Assembly: GCA_050485905.1 (NCBI GenBank)
Contig: JBJHCH010000017.1
Span: 1 to 40,876, forward strand
Direction of reading: 5' to 3'
DNA length: 40,876 nt
From: JAWLCA01 sp050485905
GTDB lineage: Bacteria > Pseudomonadota > Alphaproteobacteria > Rhodobacterales > Rhodobacteraceae
The translations under genes and the position numbers were made by a program. The notes under the pieces are model-generated. The model saw only the letters and a program-made list of their open reading frames with translations. It was not told the DNA's origin and searched no databases. Each line of letters opens with the position of its first letter. Position 1 is the stretch's first letter. Shown in pieces: positions 24,979 through 32,073 of this stretch.

Positions 24979-26085
24979 TCAGTCGATCCAGCCACGCAGG
25001 TTGTCTGAAATCACGGCCGAAAGCGCGGTGATATGTGCGTCGTCGTCGTTCAGGCAGGGGATATAGGTGAATTGCTCGCCCCCTGCCTCTTCGAAGCTTT
25101 CGCGGATCTCTTCGTTGATCTCTTCCAGCGTCTCGATGCAATCGGCTGAGAACGCGGGGGCGATCACCGCGATTCGCTTGTGTCCAGCCTCGGCCAAGCG
25201 TGCGACCTCTTCCACCGTGTAGGGTTTCAGCCACTCCTCGGGGCCGAACCGGCTCTGGAAGGTGGTGACGATCCTGTCCTTGTTCCAGCCCAGCCGCTCG
25301 CGCAGCAGGCGAGAGGTTTTCTGGCACTGGCAATGATAGGGGTCGCCCTCCATCAGGTAGCGTTTCGGGACGCCGTGGTAGCTGGCGACCAGCACGTCCG
25401 GCTTCTCGGCCAACGCGCCATAGGCACGCTCGACCGACTGTGCCAGCGCCTCTATGTAAAGCGGGTGCTCGAAATAGGCCGGGACCGTGCGCACGCTCGG
25501 CTGCCATTTTTCGGTCGTCAGGACGCGAAAGAACTGATCGTTCGCCGTGGCAGTCGTGGCGCCCGCGTATTGCGGGTAGAGCGGGAAGAACAGGATGCGC
25601 GAACAGCCTGCCGCGACCATCTCGCGCACCTTGGACGCGGTCGAGGGGTTGCCGTAGCGCATGCAGAAATCGACCAGCACCCGGTCACCGTAGCGATCGG
25701 CCATCTCGGCCTTGATCTTGGCGGTCTGGTCCTTGGTGATTGTCATGAGCGGGCTCTCGCCCTTCTCTTCGTTCCAGATCGACTTGTAGTTCGCGCCGGA
25801 TGAAAACGGCCGCTTGGTCAGAACGATCAACTGCAGGATCGGTTGCCATACCCAGGGCGAGTAGTCGATCACGCGGCGGTCCGACAGGAACTCGTTCAGA
25901 TAGCGGCGCATCGACCAGTAGTCGTAGTTGTCCGGGGTGCCCAGATTGGCCAGCAGAATCCCAATCCGTTCGGCGGGAACCGGTGGATGGTCGGTCGGCG
26001 CATGGGCGAGGCGCCCTTCTCCGGGTCTGACGGGGTCGGTCTTCATCGGCGCAAGGCTACCGTCGCCGGTCTTGACGTCAAACAT
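24979..26085 (-). CDS. hemH: Ferrochelatase
   Basis: HemH inserts ferrous iron into protoporphyrin IX, the last step of haem synthesis. Family motifs are LLANLGTPDNYDYWSMRRYL near the N-terminus, DFCMRYGNPSTASKVREM, FFPLYPQYAG, ASYHGVPKRY with the active-site His, TTFQSRFGPEEWLKPYT and the acidic AFSADCIETLEEINEE. The GDPYHCQCQKTSRLL stretch carries two Cys. The start is uncertain: ATG 26085 has a weak GGGA site and ATG 26046 has none, so 368 or 355 residues are possible. With HemJ and HemW in the same window, three haem-related genes lie within 26 kb of one another. Confidence 0.93.
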   Translation of the reverse strand: MFDVKTGDGSLAPMKTDPVRPGEGRLAHAPTDHPPVPAERIGILLANLGTPDNYDYWSMRRYLNEFLSDRRVIDYSPWVWQPILQLIVLTKRPFSSGANYKSIWNEEKGESPLMTITKDQTAKIKAEMADRYGDRVLVDFCMRYGNPSTASKVREMVAAGCSRILFFPLYPQYAGATTATANDQFFRVLTTEKWQPSVRTVPAYFEHPLYIEALAQSVERAYGALAEKPDVLVASYHGVPKRYLMEGDPYHCQCQKTSRLLRERLGWNKDRIVTTFQSRFGPEEWLKPYTVEEVARLAEAGHKRIAVIAPAFSADCIETLEEINEEIRESFEEAGGEQFTYIPCLNDDDAHITALSAVISDNLRGWID

Positions 26086-26151
26086 CTATTTTCCCGCTGG
26101 CTGTGTCGCATCGCTCCCGCGGGGACATAAACGGTTCGGCGCTGTCGTCAA

Positions 26152-27006
26152 TCATTCGCGCCCTTCGCTGCCGTGGCCCTTACTCCGCGGCAGCGGCGTC
26201 TCCGCAGTTCCCAGTGCATCGGCCAGACGTGTAGCCGCCGATCCGGGACGCAGCGGTTTCTGCTGGCCATCGGCGGGCGCCCAGCCGGTCAGGAAGATCA
26301 GATCGAACCTCGCCAGGACCCGTCCAGGGGCCGCGGGATCGGGGCAGGCAGCGGCGTAGTGCGCGGCCGCCTGTTCCAGAACCGCGCGCCGGGTCGGGCG
26401 CCGCAGCCGCCCGGCCAGGGCGTTGCCTTCACCCATGGCGCGCAGATCGCGCATCAGCGCGAAGGTATCAGCATAGCTGACGTGCCGGGTGACCGCATCG
26501 GCCACCGGCAGCGCCAGCCCGGCCCGTTGCAGCAGCGCGCCGAGATCCCGAACCTCTCCCATTGGCAGCACGCGCGGCGACAGACCGCCGGTCACCGCAA
26601 CCTCTGCCTCGGCCAGCGCCGCGCGTAGGTCCGCTAGCGTCTGGCCACCCGGCAGCACGGCTAGGAACAGCCCGTCGGGGCAGAGCGCCCGGCGCGCCTG
26701 CACGATCTGGCCGACCGGGTCGGCCGCCCAATGCAGCGCCATGGCATGGATCACCAGATCCTGCGCGCCGGGTGTCAGGGGCAGCACTTCGCCATCAGGC
26801 ACCAGCCGAGCTTCGGGAAAGGCGCGCGCCCAGGGGCCGGGCTGTCCGGTGACTACCGTCGCCCGCGTAAACGTCCTGTTAACCTCGATCAGCCTTTCCT
26901 GAGCCTCGGCGATGGCCACGTCGTGCAGGAACAGCGCGTCGGGGCGCGCGCGGGCGCGGTTACGGGTCAGCGCCGCGCGGTCGGTCAGGTCGGGTGGTCG
27001 GGTCAT
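26152..27006 (-). CDS. SAM-dependent methyltransferase-like protein (BioC/NDUFAF5-like)
   Basis: This 284-residue protein has a class I methyltransferase fold. It has DLVIHAMALHWAADPVGQIVQ (the motif after the SAM loop) and a long C-terminal part with VSYADTFALMRDLRAMGEGNAL, which resembles BioC-related proteins and the mitochondrial complex I factor NDUFAF5. A classic glycine-rich SAM loop is not obvious: the region reads TRATVVTGQPGPWARAF, so activity may be altered. I start at the ATG at 27006, since AGGA is 8 bases upstream and only 2 from the other ATG at 27012. It diverges from comF with 34 bp between starts. The name is family-level only. Confidence 0.75.
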   Translation of the reverse strand: MTRPPDLTDRAALTRNRARARPDALFLHDVAIAEAQERLIEVNRTFTRATVVTGQPGPWARAFPEARLVPDGEVLPLTPGAQDLVIHAMALHWAADPVGQIVQARRALCPDGLFLAVLPGGQTLADLRAALAEAEVAVTGGLSPRVLPMGEVRDLGALLQRAGLALPVADAVTRHVSYADTFALMRDLRAMGEGNALAGRLRRPTRRAVLEQAAAHYAAACPDPAAPGRVLARFDLIFLTGWAPADGQQKPLRPGSAATRLADALGTAETPLPRSKGHGSEGRE

Positions 27007-27040
27007 GGGCATTTCCTGCAGGTCGGGGCGGATCTAGGCG

Positions 27041-27766
27041 ATGGGACGGGTCTTGCAAAGCGTCTTGCGGCTGATCTATCCGCCGCAATGCCTGTCCTGT
27101 GCCGAGCCGGTGGCGAGCGACTTCGCGCTTTGCCCCGCCTGCTGGCGCGATGCCGCGTTCATCGACGGGCTGGTCTGCGATAGCTGCGGTATTCCCCTGC
27201 CGGGCGAGGATCCGGGCCATCCGGTGCATTGCGACGACTGCCTGACCCTTGCTCGGCCGTGGACTCGTGGGCGGGCGGCGCTGATGTATTCCGGCACGGG
27301 GCGGCGCGTCGTGCTGGGGCTGAAACACGCTGACCGGCTGGACTATGCCCGCGCCGCCGCGGGTTGGATGGCGCGGGCCGCGGGGCCGATCCTGCTGCCC
27401 GACATGCTGGTCGCGCCGGTACCGCTGCACTGGACCCGGCTGCTGCGCCGCCGATACAACCAGTCGGCATTGCTGGCCAATGCGGTCGCCCGCACCGCCG
27501 GGTTGGAAGCCTGTCCCGATTTGCTGACCCGCCCGCGCAACACCGGCAGCCAGGACGGGCGCGACCGCACGGGGCGGTTCCAGAACGTCGCGGGGGCGAT
27601 CCGCGTTCATCCGCGCCGTGCCGGGCGGCTGCAGGGGCGGACGGTGTTGCTGGCCGATGACGTGATGACCTCTGGCGCGACGCTGGCGGCGGCGGCGGAT
27701 GCCTGCCTGGCCGCCGGTGCGGCAGAGGTGCGGGTGCTGGTCCTGGCGCGGGTTGGCCGCGACTGA
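27041..27766 (+). CDS. ComF family protein (double zinc ribbon plus phosphoribosyltransferase fold)
   Basis: ComF-like proteins are linked to DNA uptake and replication restart in competent bacteria but are widespread and poorly understood. The 241-residue product has the N-terminal zinc-ribbon cysteines (CLSC, CPAC, CDSCG, CDDC), then RRRYNQSALLANAVA and the PRPP-binding loop VLLADDVMTSGATL near residue 205. All are typical. No competence genes are visible nearby. grxC follows about 65 bp downstream on the same strand. Confidence 0.9.
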   Translation: MGRVLQSVLRLIYPPQCLSCAEPVASDFALCPACWRDAAFIDGLVCDSCGIPLPGEDPGHPVHCDDCLTLARPWTRGRAALMYSGTGRRVVLGLKHADRLDYARAAAGWMARAAGPILLPDMLVAPVPLHWTRLLRRRYNQSALLANAVARTAGLEACPDLLTRPRNTGSQDGRDRTGRFQNVAGAIRVHPRRAGRLQGRTVLLADDVMTSGATLAAAADACLAAGAAEVRVLVLARVGRD

Positions 27767-27832
27767 CTGCGGCATCCGATTGCGCGGGCCGGGCGATCCG
27801 ATATGCTGGCGCGGAACACCAAGGGATCATCC

Positions 27833-28093
27833 ATGCAACCCGTCGAGATCTATACCTCGCCGCTCTGTGGCTATTGCCACGCCGCCAAGCGCCTGCTGGC
27901 GCAGAAGGGGGCGAGCTTCACCGAATACGATGTATTGCGCGACCCTGCCTTGCGCGACCAGATGGTCGCCCGTGCACCGGGCGCCCGCACAGTCCCGCAG
28001 ATCTGGATCGGCAAGACCCATGTCGGCGGCTACGACCAGCTTGCCGCGCTCGATCGGGCGGGCACGCTCGATCCGCTGCTGGCGGGGGCGTGA
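27833..28093 (+). CDS. grxC: Glutaredoxin 3
   Basis: This is an 86-residue dithiol glutaredoxin, a glutathione-dependent thiol-disulfide oxidoreductase. The active site is Cys12-Gly-Tyr-Cys15 in SPLCGYCHAAKRLL, with Gly where Escherichia coli Grx3 has Pro. The cis-Pro loop RTVPQIWIG and the glutathione-binding GGYDQL are present. The ATG at 27833 has AGGGA upstream and gives the family N-terminus. Its stop codon overlaps the next gene's start by one base (TGATG), coupling it to the amidase. Confidence 0.93.
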   Translation: MQPVEIYTSPLCGYCHAAKRLLAQKGASFTEYDVLRDPALRDQMVARAPGARTVPQIWIGKTHVGGYDQLAALDRAGTLDPLLAGA

Positions 28094-28932
28094 TGCGGGC
28101 GGGGCTTGTGCAACTGACGGTCGGCGACGACCCGGCGGCCAATCTGCCCGAGACGCTGGCGCTGATCGGGGCGGCGGCGGACGGTGGCGCGGACCTGGTG
28201 CTGACGCCGGAATGCACCAATTGCCTGTCGTCGAACCGCGACCATCAGCGCCGGGTGCTTCGGCACGAGGAGGAGGACGAGACGCTGGCCGCCCTGCGTA
28301 ACGCAGCGGCGGCGCGGGGGGTCTGGCTGCTGATCGGTTCGCTGGGGTTGCTGACCCACGATGCCGACGGGCGGTTTGCCAACCGGTCTTTCCTGATCGC
28401 GCCCGATGGGGCCATCGTCGCGCGCTACGACAAGATCCACATGTTCGACGTGAACGTGTCGGAGGCGGAGGTCTATCGCGAATCCGCGGGCTACCGGCCC
28501 GGCGGGCGGGCAGTGCTGGCCGAGACGCCGCTGGGGCGGATCGGGATGACGGTCTGCTACGACGTCCGCTTTCCCCACCTTTACCGTTCGCTGGCGCAGG
28601 CGGGGGCGCAGATTCTGACGGTGCCTGCTGCCTTCAACCACATCACCGGGGCGGCGCATTGGCATGTGCTGCTCAGGGCGCGGGCGATCGAGACGGGGTG
28701 TTTCGTGCTGGCGCCGGCGCAATCGGGCTTTCATCCCGAAAGCGCGGGCAAGGGGCGGCGGACCTATGGTCATTCGCTGGCCGTGGCGCCCTGGGGTGAA
28801 GTGATTGCGGATGCGGGCGACGGGGGGCCGGGCGTGACCTTTGCCGAGATCGATCTGGCCGAGGTGGAGAAGGCGCGGGGGCGGGTGCCGTCGTTGAGCC
28901 ATGACCGCCCCTTTGACGGGCCGGGGGGATGA
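28093..28932 (+). CDS. Carbon-nitrogen hydrolase, Nit1-like (probable deaminated glutathione amidase)
   Basis: This 279-residue nitrilase-superfamily amidase has the catalytic triad visible: Glu in LTPECTN near residue 40, Lys in YDKIHMFDVNV near 113 and Cys in TVCYDVRFPHLYR near 155. The YDKIHMFDV sequence places it near the Nit1/Nit2 branch, whose members repair deaminated glutathione or hydrolyse omega-amides. The position next to a glutathione-dependent glutaredoxin fits glutathione repair, but that is inference. It overlaps grxC by 1 bp and marR by 4 bp. Confidence 0.9.
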   Translation: MRAGLVQLTVGDDPAANLPETLALIGAAADGGADLVLTPECTNCLSSNRDHQRRVLRHEEEDETLAALRNAAAARGVWLLIGSLGLLTHDADGRFANRSFLIAPDGAIVARYDKIHMFDVNVSEAEVYRESAGYRPGGRAVLAETPLGRIGMTVCYDVRFPHLYRSLAQAGAQILTVPAAFNHITGAAHWHVLLRARAIETGCFVLAPAQSGFHPESAGKGRRTYGHSLAVAPWGEVIADAGDGGPGVTFAEIDLAEVEKARGRVPSLSHDRPFDGPGG

Positions 28933-29372
28933 GCGACAGGACCGACGATCTGGCCGCGGCGCTGTTCAGCGAGTTGCTGATGACCGATCAGCTGGCCCGG
29001 AACCGGCTGTCCCGGGTGCTGCCGCGGGGGATGGAGCTGTCGCATTTCGGGGTGCTGAACCATCTGGCGCGGGTGAGTGATGAGCGGACCCCGGCGCAGC
29101 TGGCCAAGACCTTTCATGTCACGCGCGGGGCGATGACCAACACGCTGAACAAGCTGGAATGGGCGGGGCATGTGCATATCCGGCCGGACTGGGACGATGC
29201 CCGGCGGAAGTTCGTTTCGATCAGCCCCTCGGGGCGGTCGGCGCGGGATGCGGCGCTGGCGGCGATCGCGCCCCTGATGGCGGGGGCGGTGGGGGCGATC
29301 GGGGCGGATCGGGTGCGGGCGGCGCTGCCGGTTCTGCGGGAACTCAGGACCCGGCTGGAGGGGGAGGGGTGA
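28929..29372 (+). CDS. MarR family transcriptional regulator
   Basis: This is a 147-residue winged-helix protein, probably a dimer. The DNA-binding region is LSHFGVLNHLARVSDERTPA then QLAKTFHVTRGAMTNTLNKLE, with the wing in HVHIRPDWDDARRKFVSISP. It starts within the amidase stop codon (ATGA), so it is co-translated with comF-grxC-amidase and may control that unit or respond to oxidants or aromatic compounds. No ligand can be inferred from sequence. A palindrome follows the gene at 29374-29390. Confidence 0.9.
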   Translation: MSDRTDDLAAALFSELLMTDQLARNRLSRVLPRGMELSHFGVLNHLARVSDERTPAQLAKTFHVTRGAMTNTLNKLEWAGHVHIRPDWDDARRKFVSISPSGRSARDAALAAIAPLMAGAVGAIGADRVRAALPVLRELRTRLEGEG

Positions 29373-29373
29373 G

Positions 29374-29456
29374 TTGGGCAAGTTGCCCAAAAAATCAACC
29401 CGTTGAAATCAAATGATTTCGTCTTTTTTGTTTACTTGCCCTTAACCATTTGGGCA
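29374..29456. repeat. Nested inverted repeats between marR and ubiG
   Basis: TTGGGCAA and TTGCCCAA (29374-29390) form an 8-bp inverted repeat around a single G. ACTTGCCC (29434-29441) and TTTGGGCA (29449-29456) are exact reverse complements of its GGGCAAGT (29376-29383) and TGCCCAAA (29384-29391) parts. Between them lies an AT-rich terminator-like hairpin. It could be convergent termination or an operator; the role is unknown. Confidence 0.6.
29405..29429 (+). terminator. Weak AT-rich intrinsic terminator after marR
   Basis: GAAATC and GATTTC form a 6-bp stem with an AAAT loop, followed three bases later by TTTTTT. It would end the comF-grxC-amidase-marR transcript. The stem is weak, so efficiency is doubtful. 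Confidence 0.45.
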
Positions 29457-29460
29457 CGGC

Positions 29461-30204
29461 CTACGCCCGTTTCACGCTGGCGGTGACGTAGTTCACCGAC
29501 AGGTCGCGGGCCGACAGGCCCCAGGTCCAGGTGAGCGGGTTGAAGACGAAGCCCTTGCGGTCCACGGGCTCCAGCCCCGCCTGCCGGATCAGGTCGTAAA
29601 GCTCATCCGGCGTGATGAATTTCGACCAGTCGTGCGTGCCCCTGGGCAGCCAACGCATCACGTATTCCGCGCCCACGATGGCCATGGCAAAGCTTTTCGG
29701 GTTCCGGTTGATGGTGGAGCAGATCATCAGCCCGCCGGGTTTCAGCAACCGCCGGCAGGCGGTGAGATAGGCCGGCGGGTCGGCCACATGTTCCACCACC
29801 TCCATGTTCAGCACCACGTCGAACGCCTCGCCCGCCGCCGCCATATCCTCGGCCGTGGTGTGGCGATAGTCGATGGTCAGGCCGGACTGTTCGGCATGGA
29901 CCTGCGCCACGGGGATGTTGCGGGCCGCCGCATCGGCCCCCACCACATCCGCGCCCAACCGCGCCATCGGTTCCGACAGCAGGCCCCCGCCGCAGCCGAT
30001 GTCGAGGATGCGCAGCCCAGCAAAGGGCGCATCGGCATCCATGTCGCGGTCGAACTCGGCCGCGATCTGGGCGGTGATGTAGTCCAGCCGGCAGGGGTTC
30101 AGCATGTGCAGCGGCTTGAACTTGCCGTTCGGATCCCACCATTCGGCGGCCATCGCCTCGAACTTGGCGATCTCGTCGGGGTTCACGGTGGTCTGCGTCG
30201 TCAT
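29461..30204 (-). CDS. ubiG: Ubiquinone biosynthesis O-methyltransferase UbiG
   Basis: UbiG carries out both O-methylations in ubiquinone synthesis. The 247-residue product has the family N-terminus TVNPDEIAKFEAMAAEWWDP, LHMLNPCRLDYI, SAM motif I ILDIGCGGGLLSEPMARLGA (about residue 65 on), NMEVVEHVADP, and the C-terminal LPRGTHDWSKFITPDEL and FNPLTWTW. The start is the ATG at 30204 with GGAAG about 6 bases upstream. A longer frame to 30243 would run over the region in front of the divergent pip gene. The identification is secure. Confidence 0.95.
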   Translation of the reverse strand: MTTQTTVNPDEIAKFEAMAAEWWDPNGKFKPLHMLNPCRLDYITAQIAAEFDRDMDADAPFAGLRILDIGCGGGLLSEPMARLGADVVGADAAARNIPVAQVHAEQSGLTIDYRHTTAEDMAAAGEAFDVVLNMEVVEHVADPPAYLTACRRLLKPGGLMICSTINRNPKSFAMAIVGAEYVMRWLPRGTHDWSKFITPDELYDLIRQAGLEPVDRKGFVFNPLTWTWGLSARDLSVNYVTASVKRA

Positions 30205-30257
30205 GGGGGCTTCCAAATTCCGTGGCGGTGCGCCGATGCGCATTATATAGGTCTTTC

Positions 30258-31247
30258 ATGGACAAGTTCTCGGGCCAAAAGCGCGCAGCCGCGTTCCTCT
30301 ATCCGCCGATCGACCCGTTCGATCAGCGGATGCTGGATGTGGGCGACGGGCACAAGGTCTATGTGGAGCAATGCGGCCAGCCCGACGGCATCCCGGTGGT
30401 GGTGCTGCATGGCGGTCCCGGCGGCGGATGCAGCCCGGCGATGCGGCGCTATTTCGACCCGGCGGTCTATCGCGTGGTGCTGTTCGACCAGCGCGGCTGT
30501 GGCCGGTCGCGGCCCCATGCCAGCGTCGAGGCGAACACGACATGGCATCTGGTGGCGGATATCGAGCGGATCCGGCAGGCGCTGGGCATCGACCGCTGGA
30601 TGGTGTTCGGCGGAAGCTGGGGCGCGACGCTGGCGCTGATCTATGCCCAGACGCACCCGGATCGCGCGGCGCATCTGATCCTGCGCGGCGTGTTCCTGAT
30701 GACCCAAGGAGAGTTGGCGTGGTTCTATGGCGGCGGGGCGGGGCGGTTCTTTCCGGATCTGTGGCGTGACTTTACCCGGATCATCCCCGAGGACGAACAG
30801 GATGACCTGATCGCAGCCTATCACCGGCGGCTGTTTTCCGGCGATCTGATGATCGAGACGCGCTATGCCCGCGCCTGGGCGGGGTGGGAGAATGCGCTGG
30901 CCTCCATCGACCATGTCGGCCCGGCGGGGGATGCCCCGGCGGATTATGCCCGCGCCTTTGCCCGGCTGGAGAACCATTATTTCAGCCATGGCGGGTTTCT
31001 GGACCGCGACGGGCAGATCCTGGCCGACCTGGGGCGGATCGACCATATCCCCGGCGTGATCGTGCAGGGCCGCTATGACATGATCTGCCCGCCGGAATCG
31101 GCCTGGGCGCTGTCGCAGGGCTGGCGGCGGGGCGAGCTGAAGCTGATCCCGGTGGCCGGGCACGCCCTGTCGGAACCGGGCATCAGCGCGGAACTGGTGA
31201 AGGCGACGGACGGGCTGAGGGACCGGGCGATGGCGCTGGGGCTTTAG
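30258..31247 (+). CDS. pip: Proline iminopeptidase
   Basis: This 329-residue alpha/beta-hydrolase of peptidase family S33 removes N-terminal proline from peptides. The oxyanion-hole motif HGGPGGGC is near residue 51, FDQRGCGRS follows, the nucleophile is Ser in GGSWGATLAL near residue 120, the Asp is in GRYDMICPP near 274 and the His in VAGHALSEPG near 301. Length and motifs are typical. The ATG at 30258 has AGGT upstream and lies 53 bp from the divergent ubiG start. It is the last ordinary gene before the atypical 31248-32087 region. Confidence 0.95.
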   Translation: MDKFSGQKRAAAFLYPPIDPFDQRMLDVGDGHKVYVEQCGQPDGIPVVVLHGGPGGGCSPAMRRYFDPAVYRVVLFDQRGCGRSRPHASVEANTTWHLVADIERIRQALGIDRWMVFGGSWGATLALIYAQTHPDRAAHLILRGVFLMTQGELAWFYGGGAGRFFPDLWRDFTRIIPEDEQDDLIAAYHRRLFSGDLMIETRYARAWAGWENALASIDHVGPAGDAPADYARAFARLENHYFSHGGFLDRDGQILADLGRIDHIPGVIVQGRYDMICPPESAWALSQGWRRGELKLIPVAGHALSEPGISAELVKATDGLRDRAMALGL

Positions 31248-31350
31248 GGCAGATGCAAGTTTGCAGAGTTTTTTGTGGCGTTGAAAGAAGGACTCTACTT
31301 TCAACAACTTAGGCAAGCACCTGCAAGATGCCGTTAAGGCAATGAGATTC
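31248..31350. other. AT-rich gene-free stretch with an inverted repeat
   Basis: No gene is seen. The block 31261-31380 is 42% GC by count, against about 65-70% in the flanking genes. GTTGAAAG (31280-31287) and CTTTCAAC (31298-31305) form a perfect 8-bp inverted repeat with a 10-base spacer. A weak TGCAA/TTGCA hairpin with a T-run (31254-31274) may end the pip transcript. Confidence 0.6.
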
Positions 31351-31364
31351 TTGACAGATTCTTG
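31345..31364 (+). repeat. 9-bp direct repeat straddling a -35 element
   Basis: AGATTCTTG occurs at 31345-31353 and again at 31356-31364, exactly 11 bp apart, one turn of the helix. The -35 TTGACA sits across the junction. Same-face tandem half-sites in this position look like an operator for a regulator of the promoter. The regulator is unknown. Confidence 0.6.
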
Positions 31365-31379
31365 CCGAATGCATATATT
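31351..31379 (+). promoter_or_regulatory. Near-consensus sigma-70 promoter
   Basis: TTGACA (31351-31356), a 17-bp spacer and TATATT (31374-31379) make the best sigma-70 match I see in the window. Transcription would start near 31386 and run rightwards. No convincing sense gene lies within 700 bp; it runs into hairpins and then antisense to the 31502-31885 ORF. Confidence 0.7.
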
Positions 31380-31385
31380 CTGGAT

Positions 31386-31505
31386 ACCCGGAGGACGCGG
31401 AGAAATATCTGCTTACCGCAACACCGGCGTCAGCCGGTCGTGATTGGGGGTGACCAGCAGGCCCCTCTCCGGGGTGGCCCCCAAATCGATTTTGGGGGCC
31501 ATTAC
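31386..31505 (+). ncRNA. Candidate structured RNA with competing hairpins
   Basis: Starting from the strong promoter just upstream, the predicted RNA has a hairpin ACCGGC-GTCA-GCCGGT (31423-31438). GATTGGGGG (31442-31450) can then pair with CCCCCAAATC (31478-31487). The same CCCCCAAA can instead pair with TTTGGGGG in an 11-bp hairpin TGGCCCCCAAA/TTTGGGGGCCA (31475-31501). The two pairings exclude each other, as in attenuators and riboswitches. There is no T-run, so it is not a classical terminator. I recognise no known RNA family. The boundary and existence are inferred. Confidence 0.35.
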
Positions 31506-31885
31506 TGTGAGCACTTCCTCGCCAGCCTCCTGAAGTCGCTCTCACGGATTCGATGCACGCTCAGCAGCATGATCCGGCGATTTGCCCGCACGACCTTCAG
31601 CGTTGCCTTGAACAGGTTCGGTGAATCCGGCTCGAACGCACCCACGATGTAGAAGCATTTCTCGGCGAAGAGTGCATGACCGTAGAGCAGGAGCCAGCCC
31701 AGATCCTCGTAGAACTCCGGCAAAAGATCGGGATGATGCCGCAACTGCTTCATCAGGGTGTCGCGGCTGAGCCAGACGTTGTTGTCTGCGGCCCCCCTGC
31801 CCGAGGCGATACCGGATCGAACGCTTCCGACCGTGACTGGTCCTATTACCTCTCCGTGCAGAAGCCGCAGTATCTTGGGGTTCAT
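31502..31885 (-). CDS. Hypothetical protein, possible PBECR/RelE-barnase-like domain (127 aa)
   Basis: I do not firmly recognise this protein. The sequence DNNVWLSRDTLMKQLRHHPD, a central LGWLLLYGHALFAEKCFYIV and a C-terminal LFKATLKVVRANRRIMLLSV then HRIRESDFRRL recall the small nuclease-like domains found in phage MuF/portal-associated toxins (PBECR group). The resemblance is from memory and unverified. The Lys/Arg/His pattern near the C-terminus would fit an RNase-like role. GC is about 57% by count versus about 68-70% in rimP and nusA, suggesting acquisition. The ribosome site is poor (GGA about 11 bases upstream). It stands alone, convergent to the strong promoter at 31351, and its stop codon abuts a large hairpin. 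Confidence 0.55.
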   Translation of the reverse strand: MNPKILRLLHGEVIGPVTVGSVRSGIASGRGAADNNVWLSRDTLMKQLRHHPDLLPEFYEDLGWLLLYGHALFAEKCFYIVGAFEPDSPNLFKATLKVVRANRRIMLLSVHRIRESDFRRLARKCSQ

Positions 31886-32050
31886 TCGACATATTCCATG
31901 TTCCCACTGCGCTTATACCTGCGTTTGTGCGTAAAGGGGAGTCGGCAGCATGGTGTTTGGAGCGCCTTGCAAAACCCGATTGCCGGGCGTATATCCCCCT
32001 CAACAGCGGCGTTTCGGGGTCCAAACCCGAAGCTCCACCGGAAGCTTGCA
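31886..32050. other. Gene-free leader region before rimP
   Basis: No gene is assigned. It carries a possible minus-strand -10 (TATAAG, complement of 31912-31917) for the 31502-31885 ORF, without a good -35. A frame open from 31950 with a GGGGAG site would add 46 residues to RimP, but its sequence is unlike the family and would run through the terminator. A GGAGC/GCTCC pair spans a 78-base, tRNA-sized segment that does not fold as a tRNA. Confidence 0.5.
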
Positions 32051-32073
32051 ACGGGCCGCTTGGCCCGTTTTTT
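32051..32073 (+). terminator. Intrinsic terminator just upstream of rimP (possible attenuator)
   Basis: ACGGGCC and GGCCCGT form a 7-bp GC-rich stem with a GCTT loop, followed by TTTTT. It ends 14 bp before the rimP ATG, leaving no room for a promoter between them. rimP transcription must therefore either read through it or start inside it, so it may regulate the rimP-nusA-infB operon. Confidence 0.85.

Noticed and set aside
31958..32035. A 78-base tRNA-sized segment bounded by GGAGC and GCTCCACC
   Set aside because: Only 5 acceptor pairs form, there is no D-arm (no A14/GG), and the would-be T-loop is GTCCAAA, not TTCRANY. It also does not match tmRNA ends (CAGCTCCACCA).
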